Shown in pieces: positions 28,264 to 37,842 of a DNA stretch of 64,000 nucleotides. The DNA is from Streptomyces sp. NBC_01210 (GTDB lineage: Bacteria; Actinomycetota; Actinomycetes; Streptomycetales; Streptomycetaceae): NCBI RefSeq assembly GCF_036010325.1, contig NZ_CP108549.1:7254001-7318000 (forward strand), written 5' to 3'. A model generated the notes under the pieces. That model did no database searches. It worked only from the letters and a program-made list of their open reading frames with translations, and had not been told where the DNA came from. Numbering within the stretch: the first letter of the stretch is position 1; each line of letters opens with the position of its first letter. The position numbers and the translations under genes are program-made.

Positions 28264-29328
28264 TCAGCACATCCCTGCGGGTTCGGAAGCCAGGCACTCA
28301 TTGCTGAGGAACTCGTTGCGCGTTCCGCCACCCCGGTTGGCCAGGTCAGCCGACTTGTTGCCCTGCACCCAGTTGTCCTTGATGACATTGCCGGTGTTGA
28401 CGGCGCCCACGAAGCTCTGGAACAGCACGACTCCGCCGGAGAGCGGCGAGGAGCCGACATTTTCCATGATCAGGTTCGATGTGACGACGGCGGACTCGGT
28501 ACCGGTGAGGACGATGCCGGATCCCTGAATGGCGGGGAGGCGGGTGGTGGCGGGGCAGAACTTGTTGTTCCGGAAGATCCAGTTGTCGCGGACGGTCATC
28601 GCCCCGGCTGCGGGCTTCGACTCGTCGCCCACGATGAACAGGCCGGCGCAGTTTCCGGTCATGGTGTTGGCGCGGACGCTGAGGTTTCTGACCCGCCTGA
28701 CCGTGACTCCGATCCGGTTGCCCGTCAGCCGGTTGTACGCGATCACCGTCCTCTTGGTGTCGGTCGCCCCGCCCTCCCGGTCGACCGTGTTGGCGATGAA
28801 GATGCCGGCGTCTCCGCTGTCCCGGACCGTGTTGTTACGGATCACCGACCGGGTGGACATCTCCTGGGCGATGCCCCAGGTGCCGTTCTTCTCGGCCGTC
28901 ACCTGCTGGACCGTCAGCCGGTCGGTGCGGGTGGCCCAGATGGCGCTCTTCTTGAAGCCGGAAAGGGTCAGTGAGCGGATGCTGACGCCTACTACGTCCT
29001 TCTTCGCCTTACCCGTCACACAGATGCCGTTGCCGGCCTGGGCGCAGACGTTCGTGGTCGGCGTGGTCGCCCTCCGCGGCTTGATCACGGTCGCGTCGCC
29101 CATCCCGCTCAGGGTCAGGTTCGACTTCGTGACAAGGACGCTTTCGCGGTAGGTGCCGGCCGCGATGACAATGGTGTCTCCCGGACTGGCGGCGTTCACC
29201 GCTTTCTGGATCGATTCGCCCGGATGCACCGTGTGGGTGGCCGCGCCGGCGGACGGAGCGGCTGCGCCCAGTCCGGAGACCATGATGACCGCGGTGCATG
29301 CGAGGCACGTGAACTGTCGTTTCGTCAT
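28264..29328 (-). CDS. Secreted right-handed beta-helix protein
   Basis: 354 residues with a Sec signal peptide (ACTAVIMVSGLGAAAPSAGA) and a pectin-lyase-like parallel beta-helix: repeated strands such as SVIRNNTVRDSGDAGIFI, NLSVRANTMTGNCAGLFIV, AVVTSNLIMENVGSSPLSGG. The start of the mature part (HTVHPGESIQKAVNAASPGD) is the usual N-terminal cap. No catalytic residues identifiable; it could bind or modify polysaccharide. Four cysteines may form disulfides. The methyltransferase gene starts 32 bases after its stop and could be co-transcribed. Confidence 0.87.
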   Translation of the reverse strand: MTKRQFTCLACTAVIMVSGLGAAAPSAGAATHTVHPGESIQKAVNAASPGDTIVIAAGTYRESVLVTKSNLTLSGMGDATVIKPRRATTPTTNVCAQAGNGICVTGKAKKDVVGVSIRSLTLSGFKKSAIWATRTDRLTVQQVTAEKNGTWGIAQEMSTRSVIRNNTVRDSGDAGIFIANTVDREGGATDTKRTVIAYNRLTGNRIGVTVRRVRNLSVRANTMTGNCAGLFIVGDESKPAAGAMTVRDNWIFRNNKFCPATTRLPAIQGSGIVLTGTESAVVTSNLIMENVGSSPLSGGVVLFQSFVGAVNTGNVIKDNWVQGNKSADLANRGGGTRNEFLSNECLASEPAGMC

Positions 29329-29468
29329 GAGCCGAAGTTATGGGCGATCATCCGCGCTCGCCACATGGAGTGAGCGTATGGATACATCCCGTGCGCGAGT
29401 GGGTGTTTTTCGGTGGTCGCGCGGCCCGGCCCCAGCCCCTCCCGACGGCCCCTCTATGGTGGCTTCTC

Positions 29469-30365
29469 ATGTGGCCAGGACAGCCGCCGGGGGGCGAGCA
29501 GCACTCCCAGGACGGGTATGTGAATCCGTATCAGCAGCCGAATCCGTACGCGACGGGTTCGCCGCCCGAGCCTCCGCGCGGCGGCCGCAGCACGACGGCC
29601 GTCGCCGTCGCCGCGGCCACCGCCGTCGTCATCGCCGCCGGTGTGACCGGCTATCTGGTCCTGGGCGGCGACAAGGACGACACGGCGGATCCGGGGCCGA
29701 CCCGATCGGCGTCGTCCCCGGCGTCCGGGCCGACCGGTTCGGGTGACGACGATGCGCGCGACGCCGCCGACCCGAAACCGGTGATTCCCGGCTGGAAGGT
29801 CGTGGTGAACCCGAAGCGCGGCATCGCTTTCGACGTTCCCCCGGAATGGCGGCTGAAGTCGCCGAGCTGGTCCAGCTACGTCTCCGACAACAACGACCCG
29901 GAGGAAAAGCCCCTCATCGGCTTCTCGGCCCCGGCGATGTTCAAGGAGAAGTGGTGCCAGTCCGACGACGACAAGAACGGCACCCCGGAGGACACGGCGC
30001 TCGCCACTGCCGGCTCCAGAGGCGAGAAGGGGGCCAGGACCACAGAGGAGGCCGCCCGCAACAGCGTGTCCCTGTGGCTCTACGGCGCGTACACCCAGCC
30101 GGACAAGAAGAAGATCAAGACCGGTGCGGTGGAGCCGTACACCGCGAGGTCCGGCATCAAGGGCAGCGTGGCGACGGCGGTGTCCTCCGGCGTCGAGAAG
30201 AAGGGCAAGTGCGACACCGACGGCAAGGCCACCACATTCGCCTTCGAGGACTCCAAGGGCGACTTCGTGTCCTGGACCTTCCTCGGCGCGAAGGACGTTG
30301 CGGGTGAGGTGCCGGACGCGACGGTACGGAAGATCCTGAGCACGGTGCGCCTGGTCGGCGGCTGA
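29469..30365 (+). CDS. Membrane-anchored secreted protein, unknown function
   Basis: 298 residues. A cytoplasmic Pro/Gln/Gly-rich N-terminus (GYVNPYQQPNPYATG) precedes one helix (VAVAAATAVVIAAGVTGYLVLGG split across 42-66), then a Ser/Pro/Asp linker and a globular outer domain beginning WKVVVNPKRGIAFDVPPEW. This layout is common in Streptomyces proteins of unknown function. Two cysteines in the outer domain could pair. The ATG gives the sensible N-terminus; longer readings are not supported. Confidence 0.8.
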   Translation: MWPGQPPGGEQHSQDGYVNPYQQPNPYATGSPPEPPRGGRSTTAVAVAAATAVVIAAGVTGYLVLGGDKDDTADPGPTRSASSPASGPTGSGDDDARDAADPKPVIPGWKVVVNPKRGIAFDVPPEWRLKSPSWSSYVSDNNDPEEKPLIGFSAPAMFKEKWCQSDDDKNGTPEDTALATAGSRGEKGARTTEEAARNSVSLWLYGAYTQPDKKKIKTGAVEPYTARSGIKGSVATAVSSGVEKKGKCDTDGKATTFAFEDSKGDFVSWTFLGAKDVAGEVPDATVRKILSTVRLVGG

Positions 30366-30384
30366 CACTCGCACCGGAGTTCCT

Positions 30385-30406
30385 CCGGGCCGCGACAGCG
30401 GCCCGG
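30385..30406. terminator. Small terminator hairpin
   Basis: CCGGGCCGC pairs with GCGGCCCGG around GACA in the 50-base gap between two convergent genes. Confidence 0.65.
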
Positions 30407-30416
30407 TGGAACCGTG

Positions 30417-30842
30417 TCAGAGGCCGAACACGCCAGGGTCGGAGGCCACGGCGCGGAAGTACTCGTGCGGGTCGGCGACCAGCTTGCGTGCCTTCAGGTC
30501 GAGCAGACCTCCGACGCTGACGACCTCGGCCACGAGAGTGTTGTCGTCCGTACGGTGGAACGTCTGCTCCACCTGGAACGACTTGCCCTCCCCGAAGATG
30601 AACGCGCAGGTTATGTCGACGTCATCACCTGCGACCACCTCGCGGTGATACCGGATCGTGGTCTCCAGATTGACCGGGCCGACACCCTTCGCCAGCAGTG
30701 CCTTCTGTTCGATTCCGGCTGCCCGCAGCAACTCCCAGCGCGCGTGCTCCGCATGCTGCAGATACACCGTGCCGTTGAGGTGCCCCTGCGCATCGATCTC
30801 GTAACCGCGGACGGTAACCCTCACGGTAAACAGGTCTGCCAT
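30417..30842 (-). CDS. Acyl-CoA thioesterase (4HBT hotdog)
   Basis: 141 residues of the hotdog fold. The 4HBT active-site pattern YEIDAQGHLNGTVYLQHAE near the N-terminus has the catalytic Asp followed by G-H-x-N, and LETTIRYHREVVAGDDVDI forms the following strands. Hydrolyses an acyl-CoA; chain preference is not readable. Monocistronic and divergent from the GTPase operon. Confidence 0.92.
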   Translation of the reverse strand: MADLFTVRVTVRGYEIDAQGHLNGTVYLQHAEHARWELLRAAGIEQKALLAKGVGPVNLETTIRYHREVVAGDDVDITCAFIFGEGKSFQVEQTFHRTDDNTLVAEVVSVGGLLDLKARKLVADPHEYFRAVASDPGVFGL

Positions 30843-31081
30843 TTTTCAATCCCTTCAACAGGGCGCCGTTCAAGCGCCTTGAGCAAGGTAACCGGCTACT
30901 TCCACCCGGGAGTTGGTGTCGGTCGCGAGCCCGGCCCTCTGCGCATGGGCGGCGTCGCGTCGCGGGGCAGGGTTCCTTCGTTCCCGGACGCGGTGAGGGG
31001 TTTCCCTTGCCTGCGCCGCGGTTCCGTGGGCCGGGCCGAGGTGAGGGGCATATCGCGCCGATCCCATCGTCTGATGAGAAG

Positions 31082-31112
31082 TTGACCCGGCAGCCGTTCC
31101 TACGCTGGCGGC
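31082..31112 (+). promoter_or_regulatory. Possible promoter of the GTPase operon (leaderless)
   Basis: TACGCT, close to the consensus -10 hexamer, ends six bases before the GTG of the first GTPase gene, so transcription could start at the start codon. TTGACC lies upstream but the spacer is only 13 bases, so the -35 assignment is doubtful. Confidence 0.3.
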
Positions 31113-33071
31113 GTGACGAAACAGCTGTTGGTGAACGGTCAGGGGGAGGCGTGGGCCTCGGCGGTCGACGGGCATCTGCGGTGGATCCACGGCCTGCTCG
31201 GCAGTCTTCGCCTCCCCGCCGAACGTCGGGACCTGTTGCGTTGCCATCTCCGCGCGGTCCAGACGCGCGCTGCGGACCCGGAGCTGCGGGTCGCGGTGTT
31301 CGGCGAGGCGTCCAGCGGCAAGAGCACCCTGCTCAATGCCTTTCTGCAGCGCAGGCTGCTGCCCTCCTCCGCCCGGGTGACCACGCACACCACCACAGTG
31401 CTGCGCTACCGGGACGGTGCCGAGGGCTTGGTGGTCCGCACAGCTGACGATGCCGTCCTGACTTGGCCGTCGGTGGCGTTCGCCCAGTGGACGGGGCGGC
31501 GTCATGTGTCCGGGCCGGCCGATCTGGAGGACGCACTGGAGTGGGTGCTGACCACCGACTTGGCTGAACAGGTACGGGGTCTGGAGGTCCTGTCGCCCGT
31601 CCGGTTGCTGGGTGGCGGTACCACGGTGCTCGACACGCCAGGGTTCAGCGTGAGCAACCGGGGGCACCGGGAGCTGGCTGTGGCTGCCGCAGAGCAGGCG
31701 GACCTCGCGCTGGTGGTGGTGCCGGCCGTCGCCGCGATGTCGATGACGCTGGTGGACTTTCTCAACGGGCCGCTGCTGGACCACCACGACCGGTGCGCAT
31801 TCGTGCTCACCAAGGTCGACCTGCTCGATGACGACGAACGATCCGAGGTCGTGGAGGTCGTCGAGAACCGGCTGAAAGATCTGGGGATCAGCGATCCGGT
31901 GCTTCTGCCCTGCGCCCCTGGGGAGGCGCTGAAGGAGATCACCAAGTCCGATGCCCACGGGCCCGGCGCGTCCCGGTCCGCGTCCGAGTCGGAGCACCTT
32001 CCGCGGTTCCTCGCGGTCGAGGCGCGGATCGCGCGGCTGGCCACCGAGAGACGGCAGTCCGCCATCGCGGCCACGGTGCTCGGGCTGCTCTCCCAGCTGC
32101 TGTCCGCCGTGGAGGAATCCGCGGAGACCCAGCGTGCCGCACTCAGCCGTACGGAGCGTGGGCTGGCCGCCCTGTCGCTGCCGGACTTCCCGGCCTTCCT
32201 GAGTGCCCGGGCCAAACGAACCCTGGAGCGGGCCGGGAACGATCTGAATCACGCTGCCTTGACCAGTATTCCGGTGGCGTCCCGGGCGGAGCTGGACACG
32301 AAAGTGGTCGCCGCCGTGGCCGGAGACAAGATCAACAACATGGACGAGGCGACCGGAAACGTCTCCCGCATCGTCCGACTCCACTTACGGAAAGAGGCCG
32401 AGCGGGCCGTGGGTGCCGCAGCGGACCGGGCCGGTGAGCTGCTGACGTCCGGAGCCGAAGAGCTGGCGCGCGACTTCACCGCCCAGTACAGCGCCTTGGC
32501 CGGGCTGGTCGGTGAGGTCTGGGCCGCACCCGTCGCGCCCCCGATGGCGGCGACCGACCTGCCCGCCCCGGACCTGTCCGGCGTCGACCAGACGCTGACC
32601 GAGATTGGCGCCCAGCTGACCGCCAGCAACAACTGGCGCACCGGCGGCGGGGCGATGGCCGGAGCCCTGGCCGGCAGCTTGATCGCCCCCGGCGTCGGCA
32701 CTGTCATCGGTGGCGCGCTCGGCGCGCTCATCGGCAAGCGAGGCCCCGACGCGGCCCGCGCGCAGTTCCTGGAACGGGCCCGCCCGATCATCGCCGCCGC
32801 GCACGACGAAATCGGCACCCTCATCTCCGAGTCCTTGCCGCGCGTCCACGGAGGCGTCAGCGACGGCGTCGCCGCCCTCTGCGAGCAGTACGACAACGAG
32901 TGGGGCGACGAGATCGCCCGACTCACCACCGCGAACGACCGGCAGCGCGCCGAACTGGCAGCCGGTATCGCCGCCGCGGAAAAGGCTGCGGCCGCCGCGC
33001 GCCGCCGTCGCAAGAAGGTCGCTGCTCTGCGCGGCAAGGCCATCCGCACCGTCCCCGACGCCGAGGAGTAG
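31113..33071 (+). CDS. Dynamin-like GTPase 1
   Basis: 652 residues. G1 GEASSGKS at about 64-71, G3 DTPG in TTVLDTPGFSVSN, G4 TKVD in FVLTKVDLLDDD. After the GTPase comes a long helical part and a glycine-zipper membrane hairpin (GALAGSLIAPGVGTVIGGAL) near residue 540, then a basic C-terminus with a run of Arg/Lys. This matches bacterial dynamin-like proteins, which act on membranes. GTG start, with a possible leaderless transcript. The next GTPase begins 7 bases after the stop. Distinct from the DynA/DynB sporulation pair by context. Confidence 0.85.
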   Translation: MTKQLLVNGQGEAWASAVDGHLRWIHGLLGSLRLPAERRDLLRCHLRAVQTRAADPELRVAVFGEASSGKSTLLNAFLQRRLLPSSARVTTHTTTVLRYRDGAEGLVVRTADDAVLTWPSVAFAQWTGRRHVSGPADLEDALEWVLTTDLAEQVRGLEVLSPVRLLGGGTTVLDTPGFSVSNRGHRELAVAAAEQADLALVVVPAVAAMSMTLVDFLNGPLLDHHDRCAFVLTKVDLLDDDERSEVVEVVENRLKDLGISDPVLLPCAPGEALKEITKSDAHGPGASRSASESEHLPRFLAVEARIARLATERRQSAIAATVLGLLSQLLSAVEESAETQRAALSRTERGLAALSLPDFPAFLSARAKRTLERAGNDLNHAALTSIPVASRAELDTKVVAAVAGDKINNMDEATGNVSRIVRLHLRKEAERAVGAAADRAGELLTSGAEELARDFTAQYSALAGLVGEVWAAPVAPPMAATDLPAPDLSGVDQTLTEIGAQLTASNNWRTGGGAMAGALAGSLIAPGVGTVIGGALGALIGKRGPDAARAQFLERARPIIAAAHDEIGTLISESLPRVHGGVSDGVAALCEQYDNEWGDEIARLTTANDRQRAELAAGIAAAEKAAAAARRRRKKVAALRGKAIRTVPDAEE

Positions 33072-33078
33072 TGACCCC

Positions 33079-34893
33079 ATGGACAACGGTCCCCAGCCCG
33101 CCGTCGGCACTCCGCCGCCCCCGCTCACCACCGCCCACGTCGCCGATGTCAGCGGCGCTGCTCCCGGTTGGCTGCGGGAGGCCCGCCAACTGGCCGACGA
33201 ATACCGGCTGGACCGGATCGGCGCCGCCCTGGAAGCCCTGGCCGCCGAGCGTGGCAGACACGCCTTCCGGATAGCGGTCGTAGGGGAGTTCAACCGGGGC
33301 AAGTCCACCCTGATCAACCGGCTGATCTGCCGCGACCTGCTGCCCACAGGGCGGCGCCCGGTCACTCGTGCCCCGGTGACGGTCCGGGCGGCCCAGGAGG
33401 AGTCGGTACGGCTCACCTGGCCGGACGGGCACCATGAACTGCGCAGGCTCGACGCCGGGGACCCCTGGGACGGCCTCACCGGCACCCTGCCCTCCCCGAG
33501 ATCGCAGGAGGGGATGTCCCAGCACCCCGCGCTTCCCGAGCCCACCGTGGTCGCCGCCGTGGCCGACGCCTGGCTGACGGAGCTGGGCACCGAGTTGGTG
33601 GACCTGCCGGGTGTCAACTCGGGCAGTGAGGAGCAGTTCGAGCACGTACGCCGAACTGCCGCCGCCAGCGACGCCGTCCTGTTCGTCGTCTCCGCCGTTT
33701 CTCCCATGAGCAGTACGGAATACCGCCTTCTCCAGGAGGAGGTCCTGTGCCGTCATGTACCGTTCACCGCCGTCGTGGTGACCATGATGGACCTGGTCGA
33801 CGCCGAGGACCACGAGGAGACCGTACGGCACCTCAGGCAGCGGCTTGAGGGCCTGCCCGGCCGCATCCCCGTAGTACGGGCCCCGGTGCCCGGCGGCGGA
33901 GAGCCGGAGCTGGCGGTCCTGCGCTCAGTCGTCGAAGGCTTCGCCCGGGGCAGCGGACGGGCGCTGTGGCGTGACCGGCGCATCGCCGCCCAGGTCGCCG
34001 ACCACTGTGAGGCGATGACCCGGATAGCCGCCGAGGCCATCGCGGCCGGGCAGCTGTCGCGTACCGAGGCCGACGAGCGGGCCAAGCAGGCACAGACCTT
34101 GCTGGAGAAGGAGGAGCAGCAGTGGGAGCAGCTCCGCATTGACCTGACGGTGCGTCAACTCGCTCTCACCACCCGGCTGCGCGCGCAGATCCAGAAGGAA
34201 CGCGACGGTCTCATCGAGCGGCTGCGCTGGGAACTGGAACGCTCCCAGGACCCGGGTGGCTGGTGGGAGCGAGACCTGCCGTTCCGGCTGCGGCACGAAC
34301 TGTCGCTGCTCGCCCAGCGGTCCGAGCGCACCGTCCTGCCCGGCCTCACCGCTGACACCGACTGGCTCGACGCCGAGGTCGCCGGGCGGCTGCCCGGTGC
34401 CTCCCACAGCCCCGCCCCGGCCTGGCTCGGACCCGCCGTGGAATCGCGGCTCTCCGGCGAGATCTCCGACCTGTCCAGGACCCGGCTGGCGACCCGGCTC
34501 GGCGCCCAGGGCGGCGCCATCATCGGCTACATGATCGCCCTCGCCCGGTCGGCACCTGTCCCGATGATCTACGGCGCGGGGTTCAGCCTGATCGGTGGCC
34601 TGCTGGCCGAGGGGGCCATCCGGTCCGCCACCGAACAGCAGCGCCGAGAGGTCGACGCCGTCCTCGTCCGCGTGGTCGACGACAGCACCACGGCCTTCCT
34701 GCGGCAGGCCGTCGACCTGCTCTCGGAGATCTACGCCGACGTGTTCGACCGACTGCGGCAGTCCCGCCTCGTGTGGCACGACGCCAGGCGGGACGCGCTC
34801 GAATCCCCGCCCGGATCCGGCGCGGACTGGTCGGACCTGGCCGGCCCCGCGGCCGCCCTGGCCGCACGTATCCGGGCCGAACTCCAGAACTGA
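33079..34893 (+). CDS. Dynamin-like GTPase 2
   Basis: 604 residues. G1 GEFNRGKS at about 69-76, G3 DLPG in ELVDLPGVNSG, and a G4-like MMDLVD. A coiled-coil stretch (QLSRTEADERAKQAQTLLEK region) follows, then a hydrophobic hairpin (IIGYMIALARSAPVPMIYG, FSLIGGLLAEG) that could enter the membrane, as in bacterial dynamins. Sequence is clearly different from the flanking GTPases, so the trio may form a hetero-oligomer rather than recent duplicates. Confidence 0.85.
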   Translation: MDNGPQPAVGTPPPPLTTAHVADVSGAAPGWLREARQLADEYRLDRIGAALEALAAERGRHAFRIAVVGEFNRGKSTLINRLICRDLLPTGRRPVTRAPVTVRAAQEESVRLTWPDGHHELRRLDAGDPWDGLTGTLPSPRSQEGMSQHPALPEPTVVAAVADAWLTELGTELVDLPGVNSGSEEQFEHVRRTAAASDAVLFVVSAVSPMSSTEYRLLQEEVLCRHVPFTAVVVTMMDLVDAEDHEETVRHLRQRLEGLPGRIPVVRAPVPGGGEPELAVLRSVVEGFARGSGRALWRDRRIAAQVADHCEAMTRIAAEAIAAGQLSRTEADERAKQAQTLLEKEEQQWEQLRIDLTVRQLALTTRLRAQIQKERDGLIERLRWELERSQDPGGWWERDLPFRLRHELSLLAQRSERTVLPGLTADTDWLDAEVAGRLPGASHSPAPAWLGPAVESRLSGEISDLSRTRLATRLGAQGGAIIGYMIALARSAPVPMIYGAGFSLIGGLLAEGAIRSATEQQRREVDAVLVRVVDDSTTAFLRQAVDLLSEIYADVFDRLRQSRLVWHDARRDALESPPGSGADWSDLAGPAAALAARIRAELQN

Positions 34894-34909
34894 ACGGAGA
34901 GAGACGACT

Positions 34910-36865
34910 ATGACGACCACGGAAGCGGTAGGTTACGGCGCCGCGGACGCCCAGCGCCTGCGGCTGATGGAGATCTGCCGCCAACTCGGTAAGATCGCCG
35001 GGCAGATCGGCAACAGCGGGGCGGAAAGCGTCGTGACCGCGCTGCTCGAACGGATGGACAGCGACGCCTTCCACGTGATGGTGGTGGGTGACTTCAACCG
35101 CGGTAAGTCCACCTTCGTCAACGCCCTCCTGGGTGCCCAGGTACTACCGGTCAAGGCGACGCCCGCCACCGCCGTCATCACCGAGGTCAAGTTCGGCGAA
35201 CCCCCGGCCGCCCGATTGCGGCGGGAGGACACCGCGGTACCCGAGACCGTCCAGCCCGAGGAACTCACCACCCTCATCACCGTCAACAGCATGGAACGCG
35301 ACCAGCCCAATCCCTTCGTCAAGGCAGAAGTCATCTGGCCGCTGGAACTGTGCCGCCACAACGTCGTACTGATCGACTCACCCGGCCTCAACGAGCATGC
35401 CAACCGCGACGAGATCACCCTCGCCCACCTGCGCAAGGCGGACGCGGTGATCTTCCTCCAGCACGCGATCGCCCCCATGAGCATCAGCGAGTCGCAGTTC
35501 CTCACGTCCTACCTGGACGCCCACGACCCCTTCTTCGTCTTCACCTACTTCGACGCCATCGAGGACACCGAACGGGACGACGTCGTCGCCGGGGCACGGC
35601 AGCGCATCCTCGGCCTGCGCGGCGAGGACCGGGACGACAACCGCTTCTACTTCGTCGATGCCAAGACCGCGCTGCGCGCCCGGGTCGCCGACGACGCCAC
35701 CGGCTACGAGGACTCCGGCGTCGCCGAACTGGAACAGGCCCTGGAGCGCTACCTGGTGACCGACCGCCACAAGGTCAAGCTTCTCGCTCCGGCCCGTGCC
35801 CTGCGCGGCCTCGCCCGCGAGCTCGACCGTAATATTCCCCACGAACTCGCCCTGCTCGAAACGCAGACCGCAGAACTGGAACGACGCTGGGAAGCCGCCC
35901 AGCAGCCGCTTCACGATCTGGAGGTACAGGCCCGGCAGATCTCGCTGGACATCCGCAACCAGACCAGGATGCTCCAGGACAGGGTGGAAAGCCTGCTCGG
36001 CGGCTACCTCGCGTCGGTGGCGGACGAGGCTCCGGCGATCGCGGCGGAGGTCCCCCTGACGACCAAGATCGGCATCAACCCCCTGAAGGTCCCCGAGCGT
36101 GCCCAACAGGTCACCCAGGAGATCGCCGCCGGCACCGCGAGGGCCATCGAGGAGAAGGTGGCCGACTGGGTGACCGGTTCGCTGGAGCCGGTGATCCGCC
36201 AGGACCTGGAGAAGCTCGCCGAGCGGATGAACGCCCAGCTGGATTCCTTCGAGGCGCGTCTGGACGAGCTGCGGATCAGCCTCACGGGGGTACGCGACGC
36301 AGGGCGTGCCGGGGAACGCCAGGAGGAACAGGCGCTCACTCGGTTCCTGTCGGGGGCGGCCGGATTCGTTCTCGGAGGAGTGGCGGGCGGCATGGTCGGC
36401 GCCCGCTTCGGGGCGAAGGAGGCGCTGCGTACCTTGCCGATCACTCTGGCGATCGCCATGGCGTGGATGTTCACCCCGTTCGGGGTCCCGACCCTGATCG
36501 GCGCCATGGTCGTCCACGGACTCATCAAGAGCAGGGAGGCCGGCAGTCGGCTGGAGAACAAGATGCGGGAGGCGGTCGGCCGCGAGATGGCCACCCAGAT
36601 CAGGTTGGCCGCGCCCAAACAGGCCCGTGAGGCGGCCCAGGCGTTCGCCACTACGACCATGGAACCGATCGCCCTTGACGTGACCGGCGGGCTCTCCTCC
36701 CGGACCAGGGAACTGACCCGGAGCGTGGAGTCGGCCCAGGAGGCCCGCCAGCAGGGCGAGTCGGTGGTCGAGGAGCGCCGCGCCGAGCTCAAGCAGCTGG
36801 ACGCGCTGCTCCGTCGGGCCGGCGACGGCCTCGGCGACCTCGTCGACGAACTGGCGTTGCTCTGA
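34910..36865 (+). CDS. Dynamin-like GTPase 3
   Basis: 651 residues. G1 GDFNRGKS at about 60-67, G3 DSPG in VVLIDSPGLNEHANRDE, and FTYFD in place of a canonical G4. Long coiled coils (residues about 320-500) bracket a strongly hydrophobic region (FLSGAAGFVLGGVAGGMVG, then ITLAIAMAWMFTPFG and TLIGAMVVHGLI). The closest in appearance to cyanobacterial/LeoA-type bacterial dynamins. GGAGAGAG ribosome binding site. Its stop shares one base with the ATG of the cyclase-like gene (TGATG), so these are translated together. Confidence 0.87.
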   Translation: MTTTEAVGYGAADAQRLRLMEICRQLGKIAGQIGNSGAESVVTALLERMDSDAFHVMVVGDFNRGKSTFVNALLGAQVLPVKATPATAVITEVKFGEPPAARLRREDTAVPETVQPEELTTLITVNSMERDQPNPFVKAEVIWPLELCRHNVVLIDSPGLNEHANRDEITLAHLRKADAVIFLQHAIAPMSISESQFLTSYLDAHDPFFVFTYFDAIEDTERDDVVAGARQRILGLRGEDRDDNRFYFVDAKTALRARVADDATGYEDSGVAELEQALERYLVTDRHKVKLLAPARALRGLARELDRNIPHELALLETQTAELERRWEAAQQPLHDLEVQARQISLDIRNQTRMLQDRVESLLGGYLASVADEAPAIAAEVPLTTKIGINPLKVPERAQQVTQEIAAGTARAIEEKVADWVTGSLEPVIRQDLEKLAERMNAQLDSFEARLDELRISLTGVRDAGRAGERQEEQALTRFLSGAAGFVLGGVAGGMVGARFGAKEALRTLPITLAIAMAWMFTPFGVPTLIGAMVVHGLIKSREAGSRLENKMREAVGREMATQIRLAAPKQAREAAQAFATTTMEPIALDVTGGLSSRTRELTRSVESAQEARQQGESVVEERRAELKQLDALLRRAGDGLGDLVDELALL

Positions 36866-37839
36866 TGGCCCGCTACCGAAAGCGCCTGTGCATGGCCGTG
36901 GACCTGCGCCAGTACAGCCGTCACACCTACACCGAGCAGGCCGACGCACAGGCCCGGCTCCGCCTCGTCGTCGAGCATGCATTGCGCCGCGCCCGGGTCC
37001 TGCGGGTCCGTACGCAGCAGCAACTGCAGGGTGATGGGCGGCTGGTGGTCTTCCCGGCCCGTACCGACACCGTGCGGGCGGTCCCTGAGCTGATCCTCGG
37101 ACTGCGGGACGGCCTGTACGAGGCGAACCGGGCGCCCGGTGCCTTCGGCCGGATCAGGATGCGGGCCGCGCTCGGACAGGGGTCCGTCTCCCGGGGCGAC
37201 AGCGGCTACCTGGGCGACTGCGTGGTGCTGGTCAGCCGCCTTGTGGACTCCGACGGGCTGCGGGACGCACTGGAACGCAACGAGAACAGCGACCTGGCCC
37301 TCGCCGTACCGAACGACATGTACCAGGACGTGCTCCTGCAGCAGGCGCACGGGCTACCGGCCTCGGACTTCCGGCATATCGATGTGGTCACCGAGAAGAA
37401 GGAGTTCGCCGCCGACGCGTGGTTGCACGTGCCGAGGTCGGCACCCGCCAGGGATCCGAGCCCGGAACCGGTGATCTGGGGGCACTCCCCGGGGCGCACG
37501 GCCATGCGGGAGTTCGTCGTACCGGCGCTGGCCGCCGCGCACCTCGCAGCCACGGTGGTCTCGCACAGCCAGACGCTGCGGGAGTGGGCGCTCCCGGATT
37601 CCGGTACGGATACGGGTTGCGGGGACGGGGACTTCGACGGCCCGGACCAGGCGGCTTCGTACGACGCCCACCACGCGGATCCACATCAGGAGGACTCGTA
37701 CCACCCGGACCCGTACCACCCGGACCCGCACCATCCGGATCCCCATCACCCCGACCCCCAGCAGGATCATCATCATCCGGATCCGCATCACCACGATTCC
37801 GGCCACCACGTCCATCACTTCCACCACGGCGGGCACTGA
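36865..37839 (+). CDS. Class III nucleotide-cyclase-like protein with His-Pro-Asp repeat tail
   Basis: 324 residues. Residues 8-155 look like a cyclase homology domain: metal Asp in AVDLRQYS (D13), second Asp in QLQGDGRLVVF (D57), IRMRAALGQGSV and the transition-state Arg in VLVSRLVDS (R125). The lysine that reads adenine is Gln (Q53), and the conserved Asn is Val (V121), so it may use another base, as uridylate/cytidylate cyclases of Pycsar do. A short hydrophobic stretch (FVVPALAAAHLAATVV) precedes a tail of HPDP/HHPD repeats that may bind metal. The Pycsar-type effector follows 3 bases later. Confidence 0.68.
   Translation: MARYRKRLCMAVDLRQYSRHTYTEQADAQARLRLVVEHALRRARVLRVRTQQQLQGDGRLVVFPARTDTVRAVPELILGLRDGLYEANRAPGAFGRIRMRAALGQGSVSRGDSGYLGDCVVLVSRLVDSDGLRDALERNENSDLALAVPNDMYQDVLLQQAHGLPASDFRHIDVVTEKKEFAADAWLHVPRSAPARDPSPEPVIWGHSPGRTAMREFVVPALAAAHLAATVVSHSQTLREWALPDSGTDTGCGDGDFDGPDQAASYDAHHADPHQEDSYHPDPYHPDPHHPDPHHPDPQQDHHHPDPHHHDSGHHVHHFHHGGH
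37699..37815. repeat. Imperfect tandem repeat encoding HPDP units
   Basis: Successive 12-base units of the CAYCCGGAYCCS type encode about nine H-P-D-P or H-H-P-D motifs at the end of the cyclase-like gene. Copy number probably drifts by slippage. Confidence 0.75.
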
Positions 37840-37842
37840 GCA

